Shown piece after piece: positions 8,529 to 17,248 of a DNA stretch of 64,000 nucleotides. Numbering within the stretch: position 1 is the stretch's first letter; each line of letters opens with the position of its first letter. Origin of the DNA: Scybalousia_A sp052170555 (GTDB taxonomy: Bacteria > Bacteroidota > Bacteroidia > Bacteroidales > P3); the NCBI GenBank assembly GCA_052170555.1, contig JBQNAI010000001.1:62001-126000 (forward strand), in the 5' to 3' direction. Position numbers and translations under genes: made by a program. The notes under the pieces were generated by a model. The model did not search any database and was not told where the DNA came from. It saw only the letters and a program-made list of their open reading frames with translations.

Positions 8529-8957
8529 TTAGGTTTTACAAACGACATAGTAGAATTGTCTAAAATTTTCATTGTTAACAGCCACTCCAATATGATAAAA
8601 ATCAAGAAGAATGAGATTAGATGGGGTATTGATGAGATTTTTCCATTTTTGATGAACTTTTTTGCTACAATTAAGGTTGTCAAAAATAAGGATAGTATTT
8701 TGTGAATTTAATATTTCTTTGGACTTTAGGGATAATAAATCTACAGGAGGATACTCTATGTGAAAGCGATCACTATAATCGTATATATTATTTATAAGGT
8801 TTACTTTTTTCGAGAAATTTGAAACTTTTTTATATGTCTTGCGTACAACGACGTTGTGATAGAATAGGAAGATAAACGGTGAGTGTAGACTATAGATTCC
8901 TTTTGCTTTAAGGATATATGTTATATAGTTTTTTATTTGGAATAAGAGTTGTGCCAT
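8529..8957 (-). pseudogene. internally deleted SAM-dependent methyltransferase (Bacteroidota type)
   Basis: The start (YILKAKGIYSLHSPFIFLFYHNVV) matches the N-terminus of a Bacteroidota class I methyltransferase family (usual form: AKxxHGxHSPFVY). The last 60 residues (ILIFDNLNCSKKVHQKWKNL...LLDFYHIGVA) match its C-terminus. The roughly 100-residue middle is gone, including the glycine-rich SAM-binding loop; the family is normally about 230-260 residues. Start 8957 is preferred to the ATG at 8990 because a -7 box lies between them. The ORF is open but the protein cannot bind SAM, so I treat it as a remnant. Confidence 0.65.
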
Positions 8958-8965
8958 ATAGAACG

Positions 8966-8973
8966 CAAAGTTA
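8966..8973 (-). promoter_or_regulatory. -7 box for the methyltransferase remnant
   Basis: The minus strand reads TAACTTTG, 8 bp before ATG 8957. It overlaps any reading frame begun at 8990, so it argues for the shorter protein and implies a leader of only a few bases. Confidence 0.45.
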
Positions 8974-8991
8974 ATAAAAAGTGATGTCATA

Positions 8992-9747
8992 ATGCGGATA
9001 TATACAAAAAAATTAGAAAAAAGATATAGGGGTAGGACCGTTGTCGGGGGAGTTAGTATAGATGTAAATCAAGGAGAGATAGTTGGATTATTGGGACCAA
9101 ATGGTGCTGGTAAGACAACGACTTTTTATATGATAGTGGGATTAATTAAACCCAATGAAGGTCAAGTTTTTTTGGAAAGCAGCCACAAGGATGATATTGC
9201 CGAAAGAGTATCGCAGGATATTACCGAGGAGCCTATGTATAAGAGGGCACAAAAGGGAATAGGGTATTTACCTCAAGAGGCTTCTGTGTTTAGAAATCTA
9301 AGTGTTGAAGACAATATTATGTCTATTTTGGAATTCCAAACAATGACGCAACGAGAGAGGTGTAATAGGATGGAGACTTTGCTTAATGAGTTTTCTTTGC
9401 AGAAAATTAGAAAGAGTAAGGGTAATCAACTCTCAGGGGGTGAAAGAAGAAGATGCGAGATAGCAAGAGCTTTGGCGAGTAATCCTAAGTTTATACTATT
9501 GGATGAACCGTTTGCAGGAGTGGATCCTATAGCAGTGCAAGACATTCAAGGAATTATTAAAAAATTGAAAGAAATAAATATTGGTGTTTTAATAACTGAC
9601 CATAATGTGTATGAAACATTGAGGATAACAGATAGAGCCTATCTTTTGATTGATGGTAGGGTTTTTAAATCAGGAACACCGATAGAATTGGCAAGTGATG
9701 AGGCGGTAAGAAAGAAATATTTGGGAGATAACTTTTCTTTGAGATAA
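8992..9747 (+). CDS. lptB: LPS export ABC transporter ATP-binding protein LptB
   Basis: LptB is the cytoplasmic ATPase of LptB2FGC, which extracts LPS from the inner membrane. It shows Walker A GPNGAGKTT (residues about 35-43), Q-loop GYLPQEASVFR, signature LSGGE, Walker B FILLDEPFAGVDP and the H-loop ITDHN. The GYLPQEASVF and DEPFAGVDP segments are typical of LptB. At 251 residues it is about ten longer than usual, because of an insertion around residues 63-76 (SSHKDDIAERVSQ) before DITEEPMYKRA. It is divergent from the methyltransferase remnant and heads a run of envelope genes to 13.3 kb. Confidence 0.92.
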   Translation: MRIYTKKLEKRYRGRTVVGGVSIDVNQGEIVGLLGPNGAGKTTTFYMIVGLIKPNEGQVFLESSHKDDIAERVSQDITEEPMYKRAQKGIGYLPQEASVFRNLSVEDNIMSILEFQTMTQRERCNRMETLLNEFSLQKIRKSKGNQLSGGERRRCEIARALASNPKFILLDEPFAGVDPIAVQDIQGIIKKLKEINIGVLITDHNVYETLRITDRAYLLIDGRVFKSGTPIELASDEAVRKKYLGDNFSLR

Positions 9748-9765
9748 GATATTTTTTTACATAGT

Positions 9766-11085
9766 ATGTTGCTTTTATATACGGAAAAACAAACAAACAG
9801 ATTAGGATATACCTTCAAGCTTATTTTTGGAGAATTATTGGGATTGGAGTATATGGTGACAACGGACAGAGATTATTTTTCCAATTATGAGTTACCTAAG
9901 ATTTCCTATTGTAATGATAAAATAAATGATGAGTTACATATAAGGATAGGCAATACTATTCTTTTTGAGAGTACTATCAGGTATATGGAAGTAGATTATT
10001 TTAAGGATGGAGATTTAGATAAAATATTTAGGAATTATAGTGATGAAATTGGAGGATATGATATTTTTGCTGCTGTATTTTATATGATTTCCAGGTATGA
10101 AGAGTATTTACCATTCATAACTGATGAGCATCAGCGTTTTTCCTATAGAAGTAGTTTTGCTTTCAAACACGGATTTATTGAAAGACCTGTTGTAAATTTA
10201 TGGGTTAAAGATTTAGCTAAGCATATCAAAGAAAAATATCCTCAAATAACATTTGCTATTAAAAAATTTAATTTTATAAATACTATAGACATAGATCAGG
10301 CATATATTTATAAAGGTAAAAGTTTATACAGAACAATAGGAGGACTATTTAGAGACATACTGAACAAGGATTATTTTGCAATAAAACAAAGAATTATGGT
10401 ACTTATTGGCAAAAAGAGGGATATGTGGGATTGTTTTGATTGGCTCAATTCTCAGATAGAGAAGAACAGGTTGCAAAGTATTTTTTTTGTTTTGTTTGAA
10501 TTTTATAATAAATATGATAAAAATATAAGTGTCTATAACAGTAAATTTAGATCATTGATAAATAAAATTAATGTCAATGCCGAAATAGGGCTTCATCCTT
10601 CCTACTATTGTTTGGAAAATCCTCAAAGTATGGATACTTCAAGAAGGATGTTATCATTATGTGTGCATAAACCAATCTTATCTTCGCGTTTCCATTTTTT
10701 GCGATTTAGATTGCCAGACTCTTATTCATATTTGATGGATAGGGGAATTACAGATGATTATTCAATGGGTTACTCTGACTGTGTAGGATTTAGAGCAGGT
10801 ATATGTAGTTCTTACAATTTTTATGATTTAGATAGAGATTGTGAAACAAAGATGAGAATCCATCCGTTTGAGATAATGGATGTGGCACTGAAGAATGGGT
10901 TGCAACTAAATAAAGAACAAGCTCATAATAAGATAGAGAAAATAATAGATGAAATAAATGCAGTTGATGGAGAGTTTATCAGTGTTTGGCATAATGAATC
11001 TTTGTCCGATACAAATTCGTGGCAAGGGTGGCGAGAAGTTTATTTGAATCAATTAGAATACATAAAACAGGTAGAAAAAAATTAA
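9766..11085 (+). CDS. polysaccharide deacetylase-like protein (DUF7033 type)
   Basis: A 439-residue protein like the large Bacteroidota polysaccharide-deacetylase family proteins often found among LPS genes. After an N-terminal domain of about 180 residues comes a NodB-like region with NTIDIDQAYIY (position of the catalytic and metal-binding aspartates) and EIGLHPSYY (metal-ligand histidine motif). HPFEIMDVAL and WHNESL lie near the end. No signal peptide is visible, so it is probably cytoplasmic. The likely role is modification of a cell-surface glycan or sugar precursor; the substrate is unknown. It sits 18 bp after lptB and 13 bp before hldD. Confidence 0.7.
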   Translation: MLLLYTEKQTNRLGYTFKLIFGELLGLEYMVTTDRDYFSNYELPKISYCNDKINDELHIRIGNTILFESTIRYMEVDYFKDGDLDKIFRNYSDEIGGYDIFAAVFYMISRYEEYLPFITDEHQRFSYRSSFAFKHGFIERPVVNLWVKDLAKHIKEKYPQITFAIKKFNFINTIDIDQAYIYKGKSLYRTIGGLFRDILNKDYFAIKQRIMVLIGKKRDMWDCFDWLNSQIEKNRLQSIFFVLFEFYNKYDKNISVYNSKFRSLINKINVNAEIGLHPSYYCLENPQSMDTSRRMLSLCVHKPILSSRFHFLRFRLPDSYSYLMDRGITDDYSMGYSDCVGFRAGICSSYNFYDLDRDCETKMRIHPFEIMDVALKNGLQLNKEQAHNKIEKIIDEINAVDGEFISVWHNESLSDTNSWQGWREVYLNQLEYIKQVEKN

Positions 11086-11098
11086 TTAAAACAGTGAA

Positions 11099-12064
11099 AT
11101 GTATATAGTAACAGGAGCCGCAGGATTTATAGGGAGTTGTATGGTTGGCAAGCTTAATGCCGAGGGCATATGTAATGTTGTTATTGTGGACGATTTTTCG
11201 AGAGATGATAGACTAGAGAATTGGAATAATAAGAAATTTGTTCAAAAAGTAGATCGTGATGATTTTTTGCAATGGTTGAAAGTAAACGCTAAGGATATTG
11301 AAGGAATATACCATTTGGGGGCGAGGTCTTCTACGACAGAAGTTCGTTGGCATGTATTAGAGCAATTGAATATAAATTATACTAAAGTACTCTGGAATAT
11401 CTGTGCTGAATATGAAATACCTTTAGTATACGCATCCTCTGCCGCAACATATGGTAATGGAGATATGGGCTATGATGATGATCTAATGAAAATTAAAGAT
11501 TTGAAGCCCCTCAACCTGTATGGCAGATCTAAGCAGAAGTTTGATTTGTGGCAATTGTCACAAGAAAAAAAACCAAAGTTTTGGGCAGGATTGAAGTTTT
11601 TCAATGTGTACGGACCTAATGAATATCATAAACAGCGAATGGCCTCTGTCGTATTACATTCATTTGACCAAATACTAAAGAAAGGCTCGGTAGGATTATT
11701 TAGATCTTATAAAGAGGAGTATAAAGACGGACAACAATTGAGAGATTTTGTCTATGTAAAAGATTTGGTTGAGGTAATGTTCTTTTTAATGACCGTTAAG
11801 CCTAAAAGTGACATATACAACGTAGGTACAGGATTGGCAAGAAGTTTTTATGATTTGGCAAAGAATACTTTCATTGCAATGAATATCCCTATTGATATAG
11901 ACTTTATTCCTATGCCGGAAGATATAAAAGATAAATACCAGTATTTTACTGAGGCTAAAATAGATAAATTGAGAAATGTTGGCTATGATAAATCTTTTTA
12001 CTCTTTGGAAGAGGGCGTAAAAGATTATGTGCAAGGTTATTTGATAAATCATTTGTATTATTGA
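11099..12064 (+). CDS. hldD: ADP-L-glycero-D-manno-heptose 6-epimerase
   Basis: HldD converts ADP-D-glycero-D-manno-heptose to the L-glycero form used for LPS inner core. The Rossmann opening is YIVTGAAGFIGS (GxxGxxG). HLGARSSTTE, the YGRSKQKFD catalytic YxxxK, KFFNVYGPNEYHKQRMASV and RDFVYVKDLVEV are all as in the family, and 321 aa is normal length. It ends with TGA at 12062-12064, 5 bp before the kdsC ATG. It forms one unit with lptB, the deacetylase-like gene and kdsC, joining heptose and Kdo supply. Confidence 0.93.
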   Translation: MYIVTGAAGFIGSCMVGKLNAEGICNVVIVDDFSRDDRLENWNNKKFVQKVDRDDFLQWLKVNAKDIEGIYHLGARSSTTEVRWHVLEQLNINYTKVLWNICAEYEIPLVYASSAATYGNGDMGYDDDLMKIKDLKPLNLYGRSKQKFDLWQLSQEKKPKFWAGLKFFNVYGPNEYHKQRMASVVLHSFDQILKKGSVGLFRSYKEEYKDGQQLRDFVYVKDLVEVMFFLMTVKPKSDIYNVGTGLARSFYDLAKNTFIAMNIPIDIDFIPMPEDIKDKYQYFTEAKIDKLRNVGYDKSFYSLEEGVKDYVQGYLINHLYY

Positions 12065-12069
12065 TAATA

Positions 12070-12588
12070 ATGAACTACAAAACAAAGTTAAAAGATATTA
12101 GAGTTTTTCTTTTTGATTATGATGGAGTGATAAGCGATGGGAATATTTATACTGTCAACGATGATATTATAATGCGTAGCGGTAATGTAAAAGATGGTTA
12201 TGCGATGCAGTATGCAATAAAAAAGGGATATAAAATTGGTATATTATCAGGAGGTTGTGGCAGAAGTATAGAAACACGTATGAATATGCTGGGGGTCAGA
12301 GATGTGTTTCTATCTGTTGGTAGCAAGATAGAAATATATCATCAGTATTGCAAAGATAATAATATTGAACAGAAAAACGTTCTATATATGGGCGATGATA
12401 TTCCTGATTATGACATAATGTGTAATGTGGGGGTGGCAACTTGTCCATCGGATGCAGTACAAGAGATTAAGCAAGTGGCAGATTACATTTCTGATAAAAG
12501 AGGAGGACGAGGTTGTGTCAGAGACGTTATAGAGCAGGTGTTGAGGTTGCATCATAAATGGTTTAACGAAGATTCGAAAGAGTGGTAA
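12070..12588 (+). CDS. kdsC: 3-deoxy-D-manno-octulosonate-8-phosphate phosphatase KdsC
   Basis: A small HAD phosphatase (172 aa) that releases phosphate from Kdo-8-P. Motif I is FDYDGVISDGNIY (usually DVDGVLTDG), motif II lies at ILSGG, and motif IV is MGDDIPDYDIM. The C-terminus carries ADYISDKRGGRGCVRDVIEQ, typical of KdsC. ATG at 12070 is chosen because it follows the hldD stop at 5 bp; a TTG nine bases upstream overlaps hldD. The next gene begins at a GTG inside the last codons of kdsC. KdsD, the preceding pathway enzyme, is encoded at 48.8-49.8 kb. Confidence 0.93.
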   Translation: MNYKTKLKDIRVFLFDYDGVISDGNIYTVNDDIIMRSGNVKDGYAMQYAIKKGYKIGILSGGCGRSIETRMNMLGVRDVFLSVGSKIEIYHQYCKDNNIEQKNVLYMGDDIPDYDIMCNVGVATCPSDAVQEIKQVADYISDKRGGRGCVRDVIEQVLRLHHKWFNEDSKEW

Positions 12589-13310
12589 GAGGAACAAGAA
12601 ATATTCTGAATACAAATCTTTTTTTGTTATTGGCAATATTGTCGCTAAGTTTTGGCGAGAGTTTTGCACAAAATATAAAGAAGACTTTCTCATGTAAAGG
12701 AACGTATTATCATAATAGATTCGAAAATAAGAGAACTGCTAGTGGGGAGTTATTTTCCCAGAAGCTTTATACGGCAGCACATAAGAGTCTACCTTTACAC
12801 ACCGTAGTTAAAGTAACAAATAGTAGGACAAATAGTAGTATCTTGGTTAAGATTAATGATCGTTGTGGTCGACGAGGAATAATAGATTTGACTAAAATCG
12901 CTGCTAATAAAATAGGACTAAAAGGTTCAGAGCAGGTGATTATAGAGGTATTAGGAAAAGATTATGTAGATATTTGGAATCAACAGAATGTTATACTAAA
13001 TGATAAATTGATGAATGATAGTGTAAGCTATATCTACATAGATTCTCTAATAACAGAGCGCAAACAATGTCCACATTATCTGTATTATGTTCGTATTACA
13101 ACCATTAGTGAGAAATGTAAAATAGAAAGCGTAAAAAAAAATTTACCTCAGAAATATGTAGACATGTTACATATAGAAAAGATTTATAATGAGAAATTCT
13201 TTTATGTGAATATTGGACCTTTTCCAGATAAAAAAACAGTAGATACAGCAGTATCGGAATTGAAAAAATTGTATCCGTCAGTACATTCCATTAAGAAGAA
13301 AAGGGAGTAA
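12582..13310 (+). CDS. RlpA-like double-psi beta-barrel protein with SPOR-like C-terminus
   Basis: An exported protein of 242 residues. A hydrophobic signal peptide (LFLLLAILSLSFGESFA) lies after a short basic start. An RlpA-type double-psi barrel covers about residues 35-130 with KRTASGELF, TAAHKSLPLHTVVKV and VKINDRCGRRGIIDLTKIAA. The family includes septal lytic transglycosylases acting on peptidoglycan. The last 80 residues (YVRITTISEK...FYVNIGPFPDKKTVDTAVSELKK) look like a SPOR domain that would bind denuded glycan. The only start able to include the whole signal peptide is GTG 12582, overlapping kdsC by 7 nt and implying translational coupling. Confidence 0.78.
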   Translation: MVRGTRNILNTNLFLLLAILSLSFGESFAQNIKKTFSCKGTYYHNRFENKRTASGELFSQKLYTAAHKSLPLHTVVKVTNSRTNSSILVKINDRCGRRGIIDLTKIAANKIGLKGSEQVIIEVLGKDYVDIWNQQNVILNDKLMNDSVSYIYIDSLITERKQCPHYLYYVRITTISEKCKIESVKKNLPQKYVDMLHIEKIYNEKFFYVNIGPFPDKKTVDTAVSELKKLYPSVHSIKKKRE

Positions 13311-13423
13311 ATTATAGTAATAATGTATAAAATTACTATTTATAATCAGATATTTAGGATAATAATTGCAAAAAAAAATATAAAAAAATAGACATTTGGT
13401 GTTAATTAATGGAAAAAAAATTC

Positions 13424-13431
13424 TACTTTTG
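13424..13431 (+). promoter_or_regulatory. -7 box for the porP-gldKLMN operon
   Basis: TACTTTTG matches TAnnTTTG, 47 bp upstream of the porP ATG. A TTTGG at 13395-13399 is a possible -33 element, with somewhat long spacing. Confidence 0.5.
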
Positions 13432-13478
13432 CACAATCTATTTTCTGATAAAAGTGATCGAAAAATAAGATTTGTTAT

Positions 13479-14489
13479 ATGGTAAAGATAAAGAGCATAT
13501 TTATTGTTACAATATCGTGTATAGTTGTATGGGTTCCTGGGATTTTTGGTCTATATGCACAGCAAGAACCTCATTTTACGCAATATATGTTCAATAGATT
13601 ATCTTATAATCCGGGGTACGCAGGAAGTAATGGAGCTATGTGTATAACAGGCTTCTTTAGAGAGCAGTGGATGGGGTTGAAATTGATGGATAATGGACAG
13701 ATTTCGAGTGCTTCTAAGGGAGAAACAATGAATATTTCTTTTGATATGCCAGTTAAATTATTGCATGGAGGTATCGGTGCCACAGTTATCAAAGATAAAA
13801 TCGGATATTATGACAATACTTATGTGAAGTTGGATTATGCTTATCGTTTTCAGTTACCTACAGGTAATCTTGCTATTGGTATAGAGGCACAATTATTCAA
13901 TGCTTCTTTTGATAATAGTCATTTAGTTGGGTCGTCGCAGTTCGGAGAAGATGATAAACCAAAGCCCAATACGGATCCGGTTTTGAATAATTTAGATAAG
14001 GAAGATATGTTATTTGATTTGCAGCTGGGAGTTTATTATCAGGTACCAGGGAAAGTGTACTTGGGAGCTGCGGTTAGTAAGATAATGGAAACAAAAAGTG
14101 AGAAGTTGAAGTGGAATAATAGAAGATTCTATTATGTTCTTGCGGGATATGAATGGATTATACCGGATTATCCTTCTTGGCGGATGTTACCTTCCGCATT
14201 GTTAAAAACAGATTTTACTTCTTCGTCTGCTTATCAAGTAGATGCTTCGTTGTTAGCTGAGTATGAGCATAAAATTTGGGGCGGTATGTCATACAGAATA
14301 GATGATGCTGTAATGGTATTAGGAGGATTTACGATAAAAGATTTTAAGGTGGGATTTTCTTACGACATACCGACTTCACGAGTTTCTACTCAAGGATCAG
14401 GATCGTTCGAAGTATTTTTGAGATGGTGTTTCAACATAGAGACTTCACCAAAGGTTCCTACAAGTTATAAGAATACAATATATATGTAG
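13479..14489 (+). CDS. porP: PorP/SprF family type IX secretion outer-membrane protein
   Basis: A 336-residue predicted outer-membrane beta-barrel with an N-terminal signal peptide ending near LYAQ. The mature start QEPHFTQYMFNRLSYNPGYAGSNG is the hallmark of the PorP/SprF family, and short alternating strands run to the end. PorP is an outer-membrane partner of the T9SS, and in Bacteroidales its gene precedes porK-L-M-N, exactly as here. SprF-like paralogues work with particular cargo, but the position makes the core PorP role most likely. It is first in the operon, with a -7 box just upstream and a 216-bp gap to gldK. Confidence 0.9.
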   Translation: MVKIKSIFIVTISCIVVWVPGIFGLYAQQEPHFTQYMFNRLSYNPGYAGSNGAMCITGFFREQWMGLKLMDNGQISSASKGETMNISFDMPVKLLHGGIGATVIKDKIGYYDNTYVKLDYAYRFQLPTGNLAIGIEAQLFNASFDNSHLVGSSQFGEDDKPKPNTDPVLNNLDKEDMLFDLQLGVYYQVPGKVYLGAAVSKIMETKSEKLKWNNRRFYYVLAGYEWIIPDYPSWRMLPSALLKTDFTSSSAYQVDASLLAEYEHKIWGGMSYRIDDAVMVLGGFTIKDFKVGFSYDIPTSRVSTQGSGSFEVFLRWCFNIETSPKVPTSYKNTIYM

Positions 14490-14692
14490 AATTTATAGAA
14501 TGTAAAAAAATAGAGTGTGTGATTAGTCAAATAAAGAGTGGTATTGATGGTAAAAAGTCTAATAACGACAAAGCAGAATGTTATATGAAATGAGGATGAT
14601 GATGAATATGGAAATTTTTTGAGGGAAAAGATGTAACAAAAATATTAAGTGTAGCGTAGAAGATAGAGAAGATATTAAGTTGAATAAAATTT

Positions 14693-14697
14693 AGGAG
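14693..14697 (+). promoter_or_regulatory. Shine-Dalgarno-like site before gldK
   Basis: AGGAG lies 8 nt before the gldK ATG (14706). This is notable because most genes in the window have AT-rich leaders with no visible Shine-Dalgarno site. Confidence 0.4.
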
Positions 14698-14705
14698 ATT
14701 AAGAT

Positions 14706-16085
14706 ATGAGAAAGTTCGTTGTATTAATGGCGACTGCATTAGTGATAATAAGTTGTAGCAGTTCGGATAATGGAGAACTGATAGGTGTTCAAGAACGACC
14801 TAAGGCTGTGGATATGCAGCCATATGGAATGGTCGATGTGCCACAAGGTAGTTTTACTATGGGGTCAGCGGATGAAGATGTTAATCATAATTTTGCATTC
14901 GCTCCTAAGACCGTACAAGTGCAGTCTTTCTGGATGGATGAAACGGAAATTACTAATAACGAATACAGACAATTTGTGTATTGGGTAAGAGATTCTCTTG
15001 CTTATAGGGAATTAGGTGATGTTGCAGCGGACAAATATTTAATAGAGGCAGATCAATGGGGACAGACGTTAGAAACTCCCATGATTAACTGGAAGGCAAA
15101 AATTGATTGGGATAATAACAAGAATGAAGATGAAAGAGAAGCTTTGTCTAAATTATATATCAAAACAGATGAGAGGTTTTATGATAAACGACAACTTGAC
15201 GCGTCTAAGATTGTGTATGAATATACCTGGATTGATTATCATGCTGCAGCAGTAAAGGATTTTGAAACAGAGCAAGCAAGTCGTGAATATAGAGGCTCGG
15301 GGTTCAATAATAGACCTTCACACCTAAGAGGTGCCAGGAAAAACTTGATGAAGAAAGAAAAGGTAAACATTTATCCTGATACTCTATGTTGGATTCATGA
15401 TTTTACATACTCATACAACGATGAGGCGACTCGTTCTTATTTTGATCATCCACGATATGATAACTACCCGGTGGTAGGTGTTAGTTATGTGCAGGCACAA
15501 GCTTTTGCATGGTGGAGAACTACTCAAATGAATGATTATTTGGAGCGTAATGATTATGCACGTATGGGTGATTTTCGCTTACCTACAGAGACGGAATGGG
15601 AGTATGCCGCAAGGGGAGGAGTAGATGGGTCACCCTATCCTTGGGGAGGACCGTATGTGAATAATGGCAGGGGATGTTTTTTGGCAAACTATAAGCCATT
15701 GCGCGGTGCTTACGATGGAGATGGTGGAGCTACCACAATCATAGTGGCACATTATGCACCTAACAATTTTGGTCTTTATGATATGGCAGGTAACGTTGCT
15801 GAATGGTGTGCCGATGCTTATAATGAGTCCGCATATGATTTCGCACATGATTTGAATCAGTATAATCTTTATAGGGCTACCGATGATGAGGATATGGTGA
15901 TGAAGAAAAAAGTCGTTCGTGGAGGATCTTGGAAAGATAGCAAATTCTTTATTCAGACTTCTACGCGTTCATATGAATACCAGGATACGGGAAAAAGTTA
16001 TATTGGATTCCGTTGTGTTCAGTCTTATTTAGGACGTGTAAGAGGAGATAATCCGAAAACATCTTCAAGTGTATACAATAAATAA
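14706..16085 (+). CDS. gldK: type IX secretion lipoprotein GldK/PorK
   Basis: GldK (PorK) is an outer-membrane lipoprotein that forms the periplasmic ring of the T9SS with GldN. The signal peptide ends in a lipobox at IISC, giving Cys17 as lipidated residue. The body is a formylglycine-generating-enzyme-like fold: VPQGSFTMGS, SFWMDETEITNNEYRQF, FRLPTETEWEYAARGG, NNFGLYDMAGNVAEW, VVRGGSWKD and GFRCV. The fold is structural in this family and sulfatase activation is not expected. At 459 residues it is normal length. First of four gld genes spaced by 28-134 bp on one strand, the classic KLMN order. Confidence 0.95.
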   Translation: MRKFVVLMATALVIISCSSSDNGELIGVQERPKAVDMQPYGMVDVPQGSFTMGSADEDVNHNFAFAPKTVQVQSFWMDETEITNNEYRQFVYWVRDSLAYRELGDVAADKYLIEADQWGQTLETPMINWKAKIDWDNNKNEDEREALSKLYIKTDERFYDKRQLDASKIVYEYTWIDYHAAAVKDFETEQASREYRGSGFNNRPSHLRGARKNLMKKEKVNIYPDTLCWIHDFTYSYNDEATRSYFDHPRYDNYPVVGVSYVQAQAFAWWRTTQMNDYLERNDYARMGDFRLPTETEWEYAARGGVDGSPYPWGGPYVNNGRGCFLANYKPLRGAYDGDGGATTIIVAHYAPNNFGLYDMAGNVAEWCADAYNESAYDFAHDLNQYNLYRATDDEDMVMKKKVVRGGSWKDSKFFIQTSTRSYEYQDTGKSYIGFRCVQSYLGRVRGDNPKTSSSVYNK

Positions 16086-16219
16086 TACAGGATTTATAGA
16101 TATGAGTAAGAATATCGGCGTTCATGGTTTGAATAGCCGATCTGCTTACGCAATGGGGGAGTAGAAATAATCTAAGAAAAAATAAACAATAACTAAAAAC
16201 GTTAAAAACTAATTTTATT

Positions 16220-17188
16220 ATGGGTATAGATAGTTTTGTTAGAAGTAAGACGTACAAACAGATTACAGCAAAATTGTACGGTTGGGGTGCATCTATTGTT
16301 ATCGTTGGGGCATTATTCAAAATTAACCATTGGCCGGGGGCTACTTTAATGTTGATTGTGGGTATGGGTATAGAAGCTTTGATTTTCTTTGCCTCAGCAT
16401 TTGAGCCTTTACATGTAGAATATGATTGGTCTTTGGCATATCCTGAATTGGCAGGAATGGAAGATTTGACGGAAGAGGAAAAGCAGGCAAGACGCCAAGA
16501 ATCCACTTCAAAAAAAACTGCATTGGACGGTATTTCTGCAGAAGAAGGGAATGCTGCTTTGGGTAGTTTGACCGGAAAAAATGCAACGCAAGAACTAGAT
16601 AAAATGTTAGAAGATGCTAAGATAGGTCCTGAATTGATAGAGAGTTTGGGTAGGGGGCTTCAGAGTTTGTCCGAAACAACGAATGGTTTAGGTTCTGTTG
16701 CAAAGGCCGCAGAGACTTCTGAAACTTTTATTAAAAACGTCGGAGAAGCTTCAACTCAGGTTACTGGGTTGACTGTCGCTTATAAAAAAACAGCAGATTA
16801 CCTTAATAAGGATCTATTAGCATCGGGAGAGTATCTGGCATCTGTTCAAGAGGCAACAAGTGCTGTTTCTACATTGGCAAATATATACAAGGAAACTGCA
16901 AATACGTTATCTGTGGGCGATGCATCCTACATAGATGAATTGAAAACAATGGCATCAAGTCTTTCTTCTATAAACGCTTTATACGAAATGCAGATACAAA
17001 ACTCTTCTGCTCAATTAGAAGCGACAAAGAATGTCCAAGAAAGAATAGATAATCTTGTTACAAATTTTGCGGATACAGCAGAGAATGTGCTTAAATATAA
17101 AGAACAGGTTAATGCACTTTCTAAAAAGGTTGGTTCTTTGAATGATATATATGGTAATATGCTTGCGGCAATGCAGGTAAAAGGTTAA
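16220..17188 (+). CDS. gldL: type IX secretion motor protein GldL/PorL
   Basis: GldL is the inner-membrane stator-like protein that, with GldM, uses the proton gradient to drive T9SS secretion and gliding. Two transmembrane helices lie near the N-terminus (about residues 15-35 and 38-60: LYGWGASIVIVGALFKINHWPGATLMLIVGMGIEALIFF). They contain the conserved KINHWPGA linker and the glutamate within GIEAL. A cytoplasmic helical domain of about 250 residues follows. The leader has no clear ribosome-binding site. It sits 134 bp after gldK and 60 bp before gldM. Confidence 0.95.
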   Translation: MGIDSFVRSKTYKQITAKLYGWGASIVIVGALFKINHWPGATLMLIVGMGIEALIFFASAFEPLHVEYDWSLAYPELAGMEDLTEEEKQARRQESTSKKTALDGISAEEGNAALGSLTGKNATQELDKMLEDAKIGPELIESLGRGLQSLSETTNGLGSVAKAAETSETFIKNVGEASTQVTGLTVAYKKTADYLNKDLLASGEYLASVQEATSAVSTLANIYKETANTLSVGDASYIDELKTMASSLSSINALYEMQIQNSSAQLEATKNVQERIDNLVTNFADTAENVLKYKEQVNALSKKVGSLNDIYGNMLAAMQVKG

Positions 17189-17248
17189 TTGATAATCCAT
17201 GAATCAGTATAAATTAAATTAATTGTTTAATTAAAAAAATCAAAGATT

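Noticed and set aside
8957..8990. Longer start for the methyltransferase remnant, one base away from the divergent lptB start.
   Set aside because: The -7 box at 8966-8973 would lie within the coding sequence, and the family N-terminus matches from the inner ATG.
12382..12693. Minus-strand ORF across kdsC and the RlpA-like gene.
   Set aside because: It overlaps two genes with clear motifs on the plus strand, including the KdsC active site.
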